A stretch of DNA of 64,000 bases from Notamacropus eugenii (lineage: Eukaryota; Chordata; Mammalia; Diprotodontia; Macropodidae), in contig NC_092877.1 of NCBI RefSeq assembly GCF_028372415.1, positions 247,437,010 through 247,501,009 on the forward strand, written 5' to 3'. This document shows positions 1 through 13,309 of the stretch, piece by piece; within the stretch, counting starts at the first letter, position 1; every line of letters starts with the position of its first letter. Under the pieces are notes generated by a model. That model worked only from the letters and a program-made list of their open reading frames with translations, did no database searches and was not told where the DNA came from. Both the position numbers and the translations under genes were made by a program.

Positions 1-3000
1 AAACCATATTTGTATCATAAAATGAATTTGGGAGAATTCCTTTGTCTCCAGTTTTCCCAAATAGTCTATACAGTATTGGAACTAACTGTTCTTTAAATGT
101 TTGATAGAATTCACTTGTAAATATATCCTGCTGTAGAGATTTTTTCCTAGGGAGCTCATTGATGGCCTGTTCAATTTCTTTTTATGATTTGGGGTTATTT
201 ACATATTCAGCTTCTTCTTCTGTTAATCTGGGCAATTTATATATTTTTTAAAATAATCATCGATCTCACTTAGATTGCTGAAATTCTTGGGCATAAAGTA
301 GGGCAAAGTAACTTCTAACTATTGTTTTATTTTCCAACTCATTGGAGGTGAGTCCACCACTTTCATTTTTGATATTGGTAATTTGGTTTTCTTCTTTCTT
401 TTTCAATCAAATTGACCAAATGCTTATCAATTTTATTGGTTTTTTTCATAAAACTAACTTTTAGTTTTATTTATTAGTTCAATAGCTTTCTTAATTTCAA
501 TGTTAATAATCTCGCCTTGGTTTTTCAGTATCTAATTTGGTATTTGCTTGTAGATTTTAAATTTGTTCCTTTGGAGCATTTTCAGCTACATGTCCAATTC
601 ATTTATCTCCTCTTTCTGTATTTTATTCATGTAGGCATTCAAAGATATAAAGCTTCTCTTAAGAACTCCTTTTGCAGCACCCCATAAGGTTTGGTATGTT
701 GTCTCATTTTTATCATTCACCTGAATGAAGTTGTTGATTGTTTCTTTGATTTGTTATTTAACCTACTCATTGTTTAGGATTAGATTATTTAGTTTCCAAT
801 TAATTTTTGTTCTATCCTTTCAAGACCTTTTATTATATATAATATTTATTGCATTATTATCTGAGAAGGATGCATTGAGTATCTTTGCTTTCTGCACTGG
901 ATTGTGAGATTTTTATTGCCTAGTACGTGGTCAATTTTTGTATATATGCCATGACCCTTTGAGAAAAACGTATATTCCTTTCTATCCCATTCAATTTTCT
1001 CCAGAGATCTATCATATCTACCTTACCCAGATTATCTTCAAATTCTTAACTTCTTTCTTGCTTATTTTGAGGTTAGATTTATCAAGTTACAAGAAGGGGA
1101 GGTTGAGGTCCCCCACTAGTATACTTCTGCTGTCTATTTATTCCTGTAACTCCCTTAACTTCTCCTCTAAGAATTTGGTTGCTATACCACGTGGGGCATA
1201 TATGTTTAATAATGAAATTTCTTCATTGTTTATGGTGCCTTATAGGAAGTCATAGATTCCTTCCTTATTTCTTCTAATTAGATATATTTCTGCTTTTGCT
1301 TTGCTGAGATTAGGATTTCTACCCCTGTTTTGTTTGTTTTTTTTTCTTACTTCAGCTGAATCACAATATAATATGCTCTAAATTTTTACCTTTACCCTGT
1401 GTGTATACCCATGTTTCAAATGTGTTTCTTGAAAATATATTGTTGTATTATGGTTTTTAATCCATTCTGCTATCTCCGTTTTATGGGAGAGTTCATCCCA
1501 TTCGTATTCACAGTTATGACTACCATCTGTGTCTTTCCCTCCATCTCCTTCCCCCCTCTCCCATTTATGCTTTTAGTTCTCCCTTCTCCCTTCCCCGTCA
1601 CAATAGAGTTTAATTTCTGACTACTGCCTCCCTCAGTCTTCCCTCCCTTCTTTCAGCACTCCTCCTTTATAATCCCCTTTCCCTTGCTACTTCTCCCTCA
1701 CTTTCAGCCTCCCCTCTCTTTTCTTTCCCTCTTCCTCTCTAACTGCCTATAGAGCTAGTTATATTTCTATCCTTAATTGAGGTCTTGCTCCCTCCTTGAC
1801 CCCAATGAGATGAGTGTAGCTCTCAAACAATGTTCATCTTCCTCCCCTATTTCCCTCTACTGTAATATATTTTTGTGCCTCTTCCTGTTATATAATTTTT
1901 GTTTTGCTGATTCCTCCTTTCTGCATTTCTGATAACAATCCTTACACACTCTTAAATCACATTCTTGTTGTGACATAATTTACTTTATATCATTCCCTCT
2001 ATCTTTGTGTATCCCTTTAATATATCATAACAAATATACAATTATCAAGATTAATATGTATCATCTTTCTGTATTGAGATGTAAGCAGTTTGTCCATATT
2101 AAGCAGCACGTCTTTTTCCTCCCTGTCTACCTTTCTATGTCTCTCTTGAGACCTGTGTTTGAAAATCATATTTTTTACTGAGTGCTGGCCTTTTCATTAG
2201 GAAGATTTGGAAATCCCTTATTTCACTGAATGTCCATCTACTTGCCTGAAATATTATGTTCAACTTTGCTGGGTAATTAATCCTTGCTTGTCATCCCAGC
2301 TTCTTTGCCTTACGTAATATTGTATTCCAATTCCTTTGATCTTTTAATGTAGAAACTGCAAAGTCCTATGTGATCCTGACTGTAGCTTGTTAATATTTGA
2401 CGTGTTTCTTTCTGGCTGCCTGCAGTATTTTCTTCTTCACTTGATAGTTCTGTAATTTTGCAACAATATTCCTTGGTGTTTTTAGTTTGGGGTTCCCTTT
2501 TAGGAGATGAATGGTGGATTTTTTCGACGACTATTTTGCCCTCTGGATCTAGGAGTTCTGGGCAATTTTACTTGACGATTTCTTGGATGATATTATCCAG
2601 GCTTTCCTGTAGACCAATAATCCTTAAATTTTTCTCTCCTGGATCTATTTTCCAGGTCAGTTGTTTTTCCAATTTGATATTTTACATTATCTTCTATCTT
2701 TTCATTCTTTAGATTCTGGTTTATTGATTCTTGGTGTCTCATATAGTCATTAGCTTCTACCTGCCTGATTTTAATTTTTATCCAATTGTTTTCTTCAGTT
2801 AACTTTTGCATCTCCTTTTCCATCTGCCCAATTGTTCTTTTGAAGGACTTATTTTCTCCAGTTAGGTTTTGTACTTCCTTTTCCATTTTTCCAGTTGTCT
2901 TTTTAAATTCTTCTTTGATTTAGTTTTTCATATTTTGAAATCATTGGTCAGTTTTTCTTCCATTCCTCTAATTTGACTTTTTTCTGAACTCTTCCAAGAA

Positions 3001-3818
3001 GACTCTTCATGCTTCAGACCAGTTCATATTCCCTTCTGAAAATTCAGAAGGGAGTATGGTCTCAATGCTGACCTCATTGGTATTTGTGATTTGGTATTTT
3101 TCTCCATAGAAAGATTCTCTGGACTTTTCTTTTCTGCTTTGCTTCTTAATCCTGATAATCACCCGTTTTCTGAATTTTAAAATAGATATCTGCATCTGGA
3201 GCACATTGGAGTCTGTCTCACAATTCTTGTGCCTAAAATTTGAGACTTCGTGTGTTGTGGCCTCTGGTTCTTTCTACTAGAAGCTAATATGATGCAGTTT
3301 ACCTGGTGCTGATATGGCTAGTGTTGGAATGCAGAGACCAGGTGAGGACTTTTCAGGTTTCCCTGTAGTTACCCTGGAGCTAGCTCATTAAGTGTGGGTG
3401 ATGTGTGGTCTGGCCACAGGAGATCTCCTCTGCTGATCTAAGGTGTAGGCAAGCACAGAGGTTGGTGATCCCAACTGCGCTGGTGTCCTCCCAATTCTCC
3501 TGGGTTACTGGGACATTCCTGGAGTCCTGATGTTGACTACTGCAGGCTTTACCCACTTTGAGCTCAGGATCTTCTCCTGGTCTGCTGAGGTGGACCTGTC
3601 TGGAACAGCTGTGGTCATGCACTGGTCTCCTTCAGCCACACATAAGGGACCCTCCTTAGAGATTTTCCTAGCCTCACAGGTGAAGAGACAGTTTACCCCT
3701 TCTCCTGCTTCCAGTGTTTCAGGGTTTTCCCAGGGAGATATCCTCTTGGCTACTCAAAGTCAACAAAGGGAGGAAGATAGAAATTTCTAGTCGCTCCACC
3801 ATGTTGGCTCCTGGACCC
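1..3818 (-). mobile_element. Antisense L1 LINE: partial ORF2, spacer, ORF1, 5' UTR
   Basis: Read on the minus strand this is an L1 from its 5' end near 3818 to the window edge inside ORF2. The 5' tip (3793-3815) is the reverse complement of the typical L1 start 'ggagccaacatggtgga'. The 5' UTR runs to about 3215. ORF1 follows at roughly 3210-2165 and is broken into short frames; 2593-2886 keeps the coiled-coil repeats 'MEKEVQNLTGENKSF' and the start of the RNA-binding domain ('TTDLENRSRREK'). About 600 bp of purine-rich spacer (1545-2165) separates ORF1 from ORF2. ORF2 endonuclease (the 'IDHVLG'-type motif is antisense near 930) and the start of reverse transcriptase occupy 1540-1. The element is clearly dead, with many stops and frameshifts. 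It continues beyond the left edge. Confidence 0.85.
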
Positions 3819-3940
3819 TATTAAAATTTCTACAACACTTTTAGGTTCATTAGCAGTCCAATCCCTGAAACTTAATGAGAAATGATTAAAACCTCAACAT
3901 GTTCTAGAAAGGTGATTCTCACAAAAGTTAATGCATAATT

Positions 3941-6900
3941 AGATCCAGAGGGCAAAATAGTCATCAAAAGAATCCACCACAGACAATGAAAAAGTTTCAT
4001 TGCTAAACATATATGCTTCAAGTAGTGCAGCATCCAGATTTATAGAGGAGAAGGTAAGGGAGTGACAGGAAGAAATACACAGTGAAACTATAATAGTGGG
4101 GGACTACAACCTTCCCCTCTCTGAACTTGATAAATCCAGTCTCAAAATAAATACGAAAGAAGTTAAGGAGGTGAATAGAACTCTGGATATGGCAGATATG
4201 ATAGATTTCTGGAGAAAATTGAATGGGAATAGAAAGGAATATACCTTTTTCTCAGTAGTACATGGCACATATACAAAACTTGACCATGTACTAGGTAATA
4301 CCTAACAATCTGGTGCATTAAGGCAGAGATAGACAATGCATCCTTATCAGACAATAATGCAAAAAAAAAACTTAAATGTAATCAAAGACTGTGGAAATAT
4401 AAATGAGAAGTAATTGGAAACTAAACATTCTAATCCTAAGGAATGGGTGGGTTAAACAACAAATTGTAAAAACAATCAGCAACTTCATTCAAGAGAATGA
4501 TAACAATGAGACAACCTACCAAATCCTATGGGATACTATAAAAGCAGTTCTTAGGGGAAGTTTTATATATTTGAGTGAATAAAATAGAGAAAGGGGAGAT
4601 CAATGAATTGGGAAGGCAACTGAAAAAAGGATAAATTATAAATCCCCAAGTATATACCAAATAACAAATATTGCAAACTGAAGGAGAAATTAATAAAATT
4701 GAAATTAAGAAAACTATTGAAGTAATAAATGAAACTAATCATTGGTTTTATGAAAAAAGAACTAAGAAAATTGATTAAAAAAATTTCAATTTGATTTAAA
4801 AAAAAAGAAATAAGATAACCAAATTACCAACATCAAAATGAAATAGGTGAACTCACCTGAAATGGGGAAATTAAAACAATAATAATACATTACTTTGCTC
4901 AACTGTATGCCCATAAATTTGAAAATCTAAATATGATGGATAGTTGTTTTAAAAGATATAAATTGCTAAAACTAACAGAAGAAGTTGAATATTTAAATGA
5001 TCCCATCTCAGAAAGAGAAATTGAATAAGTCATCAATGAACTAGTTAGGAAAAATCTGCAGGACTAGATGGATTCACAAGTTAATTTCATCAAAACATGT
5101 TAGGAGTAGTTAATTTCAATACTATACAGACTATTTGGAAAATTGGAGAAGGATTCCTCCAAAATTCCTTTTATGATACAAATATGGTTTTGATACCTAA
5201 ACCAGGAAGAGTCAAAACAGAGAAAGAAATTTATAGACCAATTTCTGTAATGAATTTGATGCAAAAATTTTAAATAAGGTTTTATCATAAAGAATAAAGC
5301 AACTTATCATGAGAATAATTCATATCAGGAATGTAGGGCTGGTTGAATATTAGGAAAACTATTGGCATTATTGATCATATAAACAGTAAAACTAACAGAA
5401 ACCACATGATTATCTCAACAGATGCAGAAAGAGCTTTTGACAATGTACAATGCTCATTCTCATTGAAAACACCGAAGAGCATAGGAATAAATAGAACTTT
5501 CCATAAAATAATAAGCAGTATCCACCTGAAACCATCAGCAAGCATTGTATGCAATGAGGATAAACCAGATTCATTTGTAATAAGATTAGGGGTGAAGCAA
5601 AGATGTCATTATCACCACTATTTTTCAATATGGTTCTAAAAGTGTTAGCTGTAACAGTAAGAGAAGAAAAATAAATTGAAGAAATTAGAATAGGCAAAGA
5701 AGAAACTAAGTAATCACTCTTTACAGATGATATGATGATATACTTAGAGAATCTCAGAGAATGAAGTAAAAAACTACTTGGAAAAATAAACAACTTTGGT
5801 AATGTTGAAGGTTACAAAATAAACCCAACCCAACTTCCGCATTTCTATATATTACCAAACAAAGGCCAACAGCAAGAGATAGAAAGAGAAATAGCATTTA
5901 AAAATACTTTAGGCACTATAATATATTTGGGAATCTACTTGCCAAAGCAAACCCAAGGATAATGTGAAGACAATTACAAAACATTTCACACAGATAAGTC
6001 AGAACTAAGTAAGTGGAAAAACATCAGTTGATCATGGGTGGACTGAGTCAATATAATACAAAAGACAATTCTACCTAAATTAATTCATTTATTCTGGGAC
6101 ATACAAATCAAACTATTAGATACTTATTTTGTAGAGCTAGAAAAAAATAATATCACAATTCAGGTGGAAGAGCAAAATGTTCAGAATATAAAGGGAACTA
6201 ATGAAAAGAAATGCTAGGGTAGTTGGCCTAGCTCTTCCAGATCTCAATTTGTATTGTAAAGCAGCAATTATCAAAACCACTTGGTACTAGCTAAGAAACA
6301 GAATGGTAGATCAGTGGAATAGGGTAGCTACTCAAGACACAGTAGTGAATGAATATAGCAATCTACTGTTTGATAAACTCAAGGATCTCACCTTCTGGGA
6401 TAAGAACTCAGTATCCAACAAAGATTGCTGGGAAAACTGCTAACAGTTTGACAGAAACTAGGCACAGACCAATGCTGACACCCTACACAGGAAAAAAATC
6501 CAAATGAGTACATGATCTGGGCATAATGATTGATAATATAAACAAATTAGTTGAGCAAGGAATAGTGTATTTTTCAGATTTATGGAGAAGGGAAGTATTT
6601 TTGACTAACGAAGAGAAAGAGAACATTATGAGGTACAAAATCAATGATATTGACTACATTTCACTGAAAAGTTTTTGCACAAACAAACCCAATGCAACCA
6701 GCATTAAGAGAGAAGCAGAAAACTGGAAAAGAATTTTTTCAACTGATAACTGTGATAACTGTCTCATTTCTAAAATATATAGAAAGCTGAGTCAAATGTA
6801 CAAGAATACAAGTCATTCCCCAATTGATAAATGGTCAAAAGATATGAACAGGCAGTTTTCAGAGGAAGAATTTAAAACTAGCCGTAGTCATAGGAAAAAT

Positions 6901-7192
6901 GCTCTAAATCACTATTGATTAGAGGGATGCAAATCCAAACAACTCTGAGATACTACTTCACACCTATCATATTGGATTTCATGACAAAATAGGGTGATGA
7001 TAAATGTTAGAGAAGATATGTTAGAGTTGGAACACTAATTCATTATTGGTGGAGCTGTGAGGTAATCCAACCATTCTGGAGAGAAATTTGGAATTATGCC
7101 CAGAGGGCTACAAATATGTTCACACCCTTTGACCCAGAAATACCATTTCTAGGACTTCATCCCTAAGAGATCATAAAAATGTGGTTGTACAA
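3941..7192 (+). mobile_element. Degenerate sense L1 with an internal deletion, lacking both ends
   Basis: The first 40 bases (3941-3980) match an ORF1 segment also seen antisense at 2510-2552. The sequence then jumps directly to the ORF2 endonuclease, so the ORF1 C-terminus, the spacer and the ORF2 N-terminus are missing. Endonuclease residues 'TKLDHVLG' lie at 4096-4305. Reverse transcriptase landmarks follow: 'YRPISVMNL' near 5235, 'DAERAFDNV' near 5423 and the catalytic box 'FTDDMMIYLENL' near 5722. A C-terminal open frame covers 6526-6918 ('KWSKDMNRQFSEEEF'). Homology stops near 7192 without an A-tail, so the 3' end is lost. Many stops make it non-functional. Confidence 0.85.
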
Positions 7193-7204
7193 ATAATGAG
7201 CTAT

Positions 7205-7545
7205 AGTAGATTCGATTATGAATCTAGACCTGCAAGGGAGTTTACAAGTTATATTGTTCAACACTCTTTATAGAGAAAGAAAGTGAGGCAAAAATGATTA
7301 TGTCATTTACATAAGTTCACACAAGCAAGTCTTAGGACCTAGATGTTTTTATTCCAATTGCTGTGTTCTTAGTACATAATGACACTCCAAACTTTAGAAA
7401 TTGAGAGAGACTCCTCTGTCCACTCTTCCTTTTTTACAGAAGAAGAGACTAACAACCACAATCTTAGTGAACTTGCCAAAAGGCATAAGACATTAATGAT
7501 AGGTCATATCACATGACTCAGTTTATTGTTTTTAGAATTCAGCTG
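7205..7545 (-). repeat. Possible antisense MIR-type SINE relics
   Basis: Two stretches (about 7205-7350 and 7395-7545) have the layout of antisense MIR: 'gaaagtgaggc' then an 'agttcacacaagcaagt' segment, and 'acagaagaagagact' followed by a degraded region. Similarity is weak and boundaries are approximate. Confidence 0.35.
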
Positions 7546-8409
7546 TACAACCTCTCAACGACAGGTCAAATGAAAGTTTCTTATTTTTAAAACTTGATTA
7601 TGGGAAATCTTTACATGCTACTTTTAACATTTTCTGAAAATATATCTTGATAAACTGCCTAAAGAGTTTAAAGTTTCTAAAATAACCCCCTAAGTAAAAG
7701 GCAGCTCTTGCTTACATTAAAGAAGGCAAATGCTTAAGTAAAATCATGTTGTTGAATTGTAAACTGTACTCAATTTCTTATTTTCAGGAAGCAAATTTTT
7801 GACAGCCATCTGCTTAGATCTCTCCCTTTTTTCCTTTGAACCCATTAAAAATTGCAATTGACAGAAGCAATTGTTTTGGGAAAGTAAACAAGTTCATGCT
7901 TAAAAACATATTTTCTCTATATTTTCTATGACAGCACCAAACAATAAAATAACAATTTGCTGAGAGATTAGCTGAATCAGAGGTTCAAATATGGTTCACA
8001 TTGACAGATGCCAAAACAGTGAGGTTTTATGAATATGTAATTGAAGCAGATGTAACCTGCACATTTCTATGGGTGTTTTGAATTTTCATCTCCTTCTAGG
8101 AGAAAGATGTATTTTGGCTAAGACTTCAAAATTCTTTGTATGTAAATATCCTGACTTTTTTTCCAATAAAATGCGAGCTGGATGTATAACAGCACCCTGC
8201 TCTCTCCTCTACCAAATGTTCTTCTTACTTTTTATCCCTAATAAAATGGAAGAAAATTAACTCTTTTGTTATTTTATTGAACTCTTTCCTTCTTGAACAA
8301 CAAAAATAAATAATCATTAAATGCGGTATTGATGGTACTCCTCGTTGTATGACCATAACATTTTAAATGAGAAATACTAAAGTCCATTTTAAAATGAAGA
8401 TTGTTTGGA
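7546..8409. other. Unique sequence between repeats
   Basis: No repeat family or exon recognised. AT-rich with TAAT- and CAATTG-type words (for example 'aattgcaattgacagaagc' near 7850). A 63-codon open frame at 8069-8260 has no recognisable domain. Confidence 0.5.
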
Positions 8410-9139
8410 AGTGGAGCCAAGATGACTGAGTGGAATCAAGGACTTGCTTGAGCTCACCCTCCAAATCCCTCAAAATACCTGTAAAAATGACTCCAAACAA
8501 ATTCTAGAGCAGCACCAGACACTAAAATGACAGCGAAACAAATTTCCTGCCCAAGACAATATGGAAGAATGACAAGAAGAGTCTATTGCACTGGGCTTGG
8601 GGCAGAGCACAGCCCAACATGGTCCATGTAAGCATAGATGGGACTAAAACAGGTCTCAGGGTGCTGAATCAATAGCAGTTTTCAGACTTTGCAGCCCACA
8701 AACACCAAAGACAGCTTCATAGGTCAATGGGAAATCTCTCTAAACAGAGTGAAAGCTGAACATGGTCTGGTCTAGCTCCAGGGAAACAGCCATTACTACA
8801 GAGCCAGCTGCTTCTACAGACAGTGAGGGAATCAAGATTCTGATCTAGGTCACAGTCTGGGTGAAGAAGAGTGCTGGCCTGGCAGAGCTGGTGGCAGCTG
8901 GGAAAGGGAATTTTACTCACATTTACAATGCAGAAAAGAGTGCTTGTGGTTGCTCACAGACAAGAGTGCAGGGCTGGAGAAGAATAAACACCTCTCCTTT
9001 GATCATACCTTTGGAAAAACTGAGAAATTACAGGTTCCTAGAGATATCTCTGAAAATAGATGCACAAAACCCCTGAAACATGGAGCAGTACAGCTTGCAC
9101 TTAACAAGGAGCTCAAAAGTCAAGTAATAGACTGGGGAA

Positions 9140-10233
9140 ATGATCAAAAAAGGGAAAAAATAAGTGTACAGAAGGATATTTTCTTAGTGAAAAGGCATTT
9201 TGTTATGGCAAGGTAAATCAAAGCATGCAAACATAGGAATAAAACACCATGTGATCACAGGAGGATATCAAGATTTACCATCTCCAAGTAAAACATGCAA
9301 TAGTCTCAGGCCACGGAAAGCTCAAAAAGGATTTTGAAAATCAAGTAAGAGAACCAGAGGAAAAATTGGGAAGAGACATGAGAGTGATGCAAGAAAATTA
9401 TGAAAAAAGGAGTCAGCCACTTGCTAAAGGAGACCCCAAAATTCTGTGAAAATAATACCTCTTAGAATAGACTCAGCCAAATACCAAAAGAGATCAAAAA
9501 GACAATGAGGAGAATGCCTTAAGAAGCAGATAAGGCGAAATGGGAAAGGAGGTCCAAAAACTCACTGAAGAAATTAATTCCTTAAAAATTATAATGGAGG
9601 AAATGTAAGCTAATGACCTCAGGAGAAATCAAGAAACCATAAAAGAAAATCAAAAGAATTGAAAAATAGAAGACACTGTGAAATATCTCATTGGAAAAAC
9701 AAATGACCTGGAAATAGATCCAGGAGAGATAATTTAAAAATTATTGATCTACTTGAAAGCCATGATCAAAAAAGAGTGTAGACATCATCTTTTAAGAAAT
9801 TATAAAGGAAAACTGCCCGATATTCTAGAACCAGAGGGTAAAACAGAAATGAAAGGAATTCACCAATCTCCTCTTGAAAGAGTTCTGGAAAGGAAAATGC
9901 ATAGGGATATTGTAGCTAAATTCCAGAGTTCCCAGATCAAGGAGAAAATATTATAGGCAGCCAGAAAGAAACAATTCATATATTATTGAAATACAATCCG
10001 GATACCATAAGATTTAGTAACTTCTACACTAAGGGATCAGAGGGCTCAGAATATGATATTGGAGATGTCAAAGAAACTAAGATTAAAAATAAGAATCACG
10101 TGCTCATCAAAGCTGAGTATAATAATTCAGAGGAAAAATGGAATTTCAATGAAATAGAGGACTTCCAAGCATTCTTATTCATAAGACCAGAGCTGAACTG
10201 AAAATTTGACTTTCAAATACTAAAATCAAGAGA
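9140..10233 (+). pseudogene. HAL1 ORF1 (L1 ORF1p-like RNA-binding protein), decayed
   Basis: In intact L1/HAL1 this frame encodes a coiled-coil, RNA-binding nucleic-acid chaperone that forms the retrotransposon RNP. The chosen start is the ATG followed by the basic 'KKG' stretch, as in the 30- and 48-kb copies. The frame is interrupted repeatedly. The longest surviving pieces are 9744-9956 ('LEPEGKTEMKGIHQSP', from the RRM-like region, through 'DIVAKFQSSQIKEKIL') and 9986-10201 (C-terminal domain). The normal TGA stop context is mutated. It is a fossil coding region of about 365 codons, the same size as in the other copies. Confidence 0.7.
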
Positions 10234-10367
10234 AACATAAAAAGTTAAACAGGAAAGAGAAATCATAAGGGAGACATTAAAGTTGAACTGTTTACATTCC
10301 AACATGTAAAGATGATATTTGTAACTTAAGAAACCTTTCTCCGTATTAGGGTAGTAAGAGAGAATAT

Positions 10368-10530
10368 ACATATACACACACACAATACATACAAAAACAC
10401 ACATATGTATGTTTGGTTTATTTGTATGTACATATGTGTATATATATATATATATATAATGTGCACATATAGATGTATATGTCTATTTATATGTATGTGT
10501 GTGTATGTATGTTTGTATAGACAGAGAACA
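10368..10530. repeat. (CA)/(TATATG) microsatellite within HAL1
   Basis: Alternating 'acacac', 'tatatata' and 'tgtatg' runs produce spurious Cys/Tyr/His-rich open frames on the minus strand. Confidence 0.9.
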
Positions 10531-11339
10531 CAGAATGAGCAGAATATGAAGGGAGGATAACTAAAAATAAAATTAAGTGTTGAGGAGAATGTACTGGGAG
10601 AAAGAGAAAGGAAGAGGTGTAATGAAATAAAACATCTCACATAAAAGAGACCAGAAAGAGCTTTTACAAAGGAGGGGAAGAGCGCAACTAGTAAGAGAGA
10701 ATAAGTGAGACTTATACTCTCTTTGGATTTGTCTAACAGATAGAATAACAGACATTTGCTTGAGTATGGAATTCTATCTTACCATCCTGGAAGACAGGGA
10801 GGAAGTGGATTAACAGAGGGAGGATAATAGAAGGGATGGTATAGTGGAGGAAGGGGTAATCAGAAGTAAACACTATTGTAGGGGGAAAGGTCATGGGAGA
10901 GAATGAAATACATGGATGGCAGGACAGCATAGAGGGAAATGTTGTTAGTCTTTTGCAGCATGAATGTTATAGAAGTGTTTTGCATAGCTATTCATGTATG
11001 ACTTTTATTAAATTGCTTCTTGTCTCTATGAGGGTTAGAAAGGAGGAAGGGAAAGAATGTGGAATTCAAAAGTTTAAAAATTATTGTTAAAAATTATTTT
11101 TGCCTGCATCTGGGAAATAAGTTATACAGTCAATGAAGTAAACAAGTCCATCTTTCCCTACAGGATGTGGGAAGGGAGGTGACGGAAAGGAGGGCAGATT
11201 GGAAGAAGGGTGGACACACACTGTCCTGGTGGGAGGGAGGGGAAAGATGGGGAGAAATTTTAGAATTCAAAATCTTGTGAAATGAATGTTGAAAACTGAA
11301 AGTAAATTATGTTAAAACAGAAAAATGGATAGTTTAGCA

Positions 11340-11535
11340 AAGGTTCTAGAGCTGAAGTGGGTCTCAAAGACTAATTACTTCAATTCTTCCATTTTATAGA
11401 TGAAGAACCAGTGACTAAGTAAGATTAAATAACCCATCTAATGTCACAGAAAGAGGAAGTAGCACCACTAAAATTCAAACCCAGGGCTTCTTAATTCCAA
11501 ATTTAGGATGTTTTTAATCAAACTGTGTTGCACTA
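11340..11535 (-). repeat. MIR-type SINE, antisense
   Basis: Antisense MIR order: 'cattttatagatgaagaa', then 'aacccatctaatgtcacaga', then 'attcaaacccagggcttctt'. Confidence 0.7.
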
Positions 11536-13309
11536 GGTTATTTAATCTTTTTTGACAATTTTTTCTGTGGACCAAAATTTAAGTGAACTTTTAAGACAAA
11601 ATGAACTGAAATCTGACCTTTCTCCTTGATTGAAAACAAAATATTTGCTATCATTTTTCTAACATAGTCTGCTAAATAGCACTTAGAGTAAGTTAGTCAT
11701 TCCATTCCTCATTTAATGTGCATATAGAAACATGGTAAAATATTTGATAACATGTTTTCATCTCTCAAATTCACAGAAAAGCAGGTTTTCTATACCTTGC
11801 AGTGATAACGCCATTACTTTTCATACACACAATAATTCAAATTATAAGAAAGTACTTAGATACAACAATAATATGAGTTAAGAAAGTAAACAAATTTTAT
11901 TTTTTTTAACTGTTTCCACTTGCAGACAAGTTTAAATTGCACTTTAAAGTTAAGGAGTCTGAAAAGAGGAAGGCATTTTCTGACTATCACCCACACAGTT
12001 GAAGGACATCTGGAAAAATTAAAAAAAAAAATTCACCATGCATCCTCTGGCACAAATAAATAGCCACAATAAGCGATGGCTTATAGAAGAAGTTGAAATC
12101 ATTGACGGAGAGGAAGACAAGAGCATATGCAGAGCGAATGGTTGAAAACTGATGTGAAGTAATTAATGAAAATAGTAAAAGTGGACTTTTTCCCAACAGA
12201 GTCCTGTGGTCAGTATATATTTGTTAATATAGATCTTGACAAAATAATTATTTACTTGTTATGGATAAATCATAATAGAAGTTTAAAAATTGCTCATCAG
12301 AGATATAGTTGACTTCCTAGAAAAACACTAAATGAAACAAATCCATCACTGCAAAATCTGGGTGAAAATCAATAGACTTAAAAATATATTCTGCATTTTA
12401 ATTATAGCCAATTATCACTCATTCTTCTTCCTCCTTTGAAAATATTATCAGGTGAGCAGTTGCACATTTTTATTACCTAAGGAGCATTACAAGTTAATTT
12501 CTAGTTTGACAGAATACTTTTTTGGTCCCGTGGCTGGTTGTTTATCCATGTCAGCTTAAGATACACTCTAATAACTCAAACCACGAGGTTTTAACAGTGG
12601 CCAAAAATCAATAGCAAACAAGAAATAAACACACAAATAAAAAGGCAGTTTCCTCTGGGAGATGTGCTTCATTTCTTTTTAATCCAGGAATCCCTGTAAG
12701 CAGTGTATTCAAATCACTGATTGACAGGTTGGATTCTCCAGTTCATAAACAACCAGTGTTGAAACAGAAATAGACATAGCACTGAAAATTCTTGCTCACA
12801 TAGGAATACATGTACAGTATTCCTTTGATTGTTATTTTGTTCAAAAGTGTTGATTTCTCAATATTTTTAATATGTGGTTTCTCAAGTCAAGCTTTCCATT
12901 AGTTTCCACTAAGAATATTTCCAAATGGATTCTCCCTCTTTTCCTTGTGGAAAGGATCAGAAAATTCTCAAAAAGCCAATGTAATCTTAATGTGTGTTCT
13001 CTGTTTTCGCTTAGAACTATCATCACTGTGACATTTGAGAACAGACAAATGAACATTTTTCTTAGATTTAACATTGCATTTGGATTATTTGTGTTTTCAT
13101 AAGAAAGAGAAACGCTCAGAAATTATTGTAGCAAATTATACAAGAACTATGCATATTCATGTTCTCCTTTTCCTGTAATGTCTCTACTTGCCAATTGGAA
13201 AAGAAATAATCTCTATGTAAGTACTTGGTAACTTGAACAACTTTAAATTTGTTAGCCATAATTATACTTGTAACAGAATTTCAAGATTAGCAACATAATC
13301 TAAATTTGG
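11536..13309. other. Unique sequence, no feature recognised
   Basis: Low-complexity AT-rich DNA with short open frames on both strands (for example 12841-13074 minus and 12872-13102 plus, mutual shadows). No splice-flanked coding segment, domain or repeat recognised. Confidence 0.5.

Larger units (their letters stand above)
8410..11322 (+). mobile_element. Old HAL1 (half-L1) element: 5' UTR, ORF1 remnant, purine-rich 3' region
   Basis: Starts with 'tggagccaagatgactgag', the L1/HAL1 5' signature. The 5' UTR runs to about 9140, a broken ORF1 to about 10233, and the 3' region to about 11322, ending in the HAL1-like 'gaatgttgaaaactgaaagtaa'. There is no ORF2 between ORF1 and the 3' end, which defines HAL1 rather than L1. 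A (CA)/(TATG)-rich microsatellite at 10368-10530 sits where the younger copies have a (CA)n tract. The target-site duplication is not convincing. It is more diverged than the copies at 30 and 48 kb, so probably the older insertion. Confidence 0.8.

Noticed and set aside
3380..3790. Pro/Ser-rich frames of 80-86 codons on both strands
   Set aside because: They fall in the L1 5' UTR and are not conserved between the copies here.
1..7192. Twin-priming (5' inversion) origin for the head-to-head L1 pair
   Set aside because: The geometry (antisense 5' part then sense 3' part) fits, but both parts contain the same endonuclease region (about 940-1090 and 4130-4290). Twin priming splits one RNA with little overlap, so two separate insertions are more likely.
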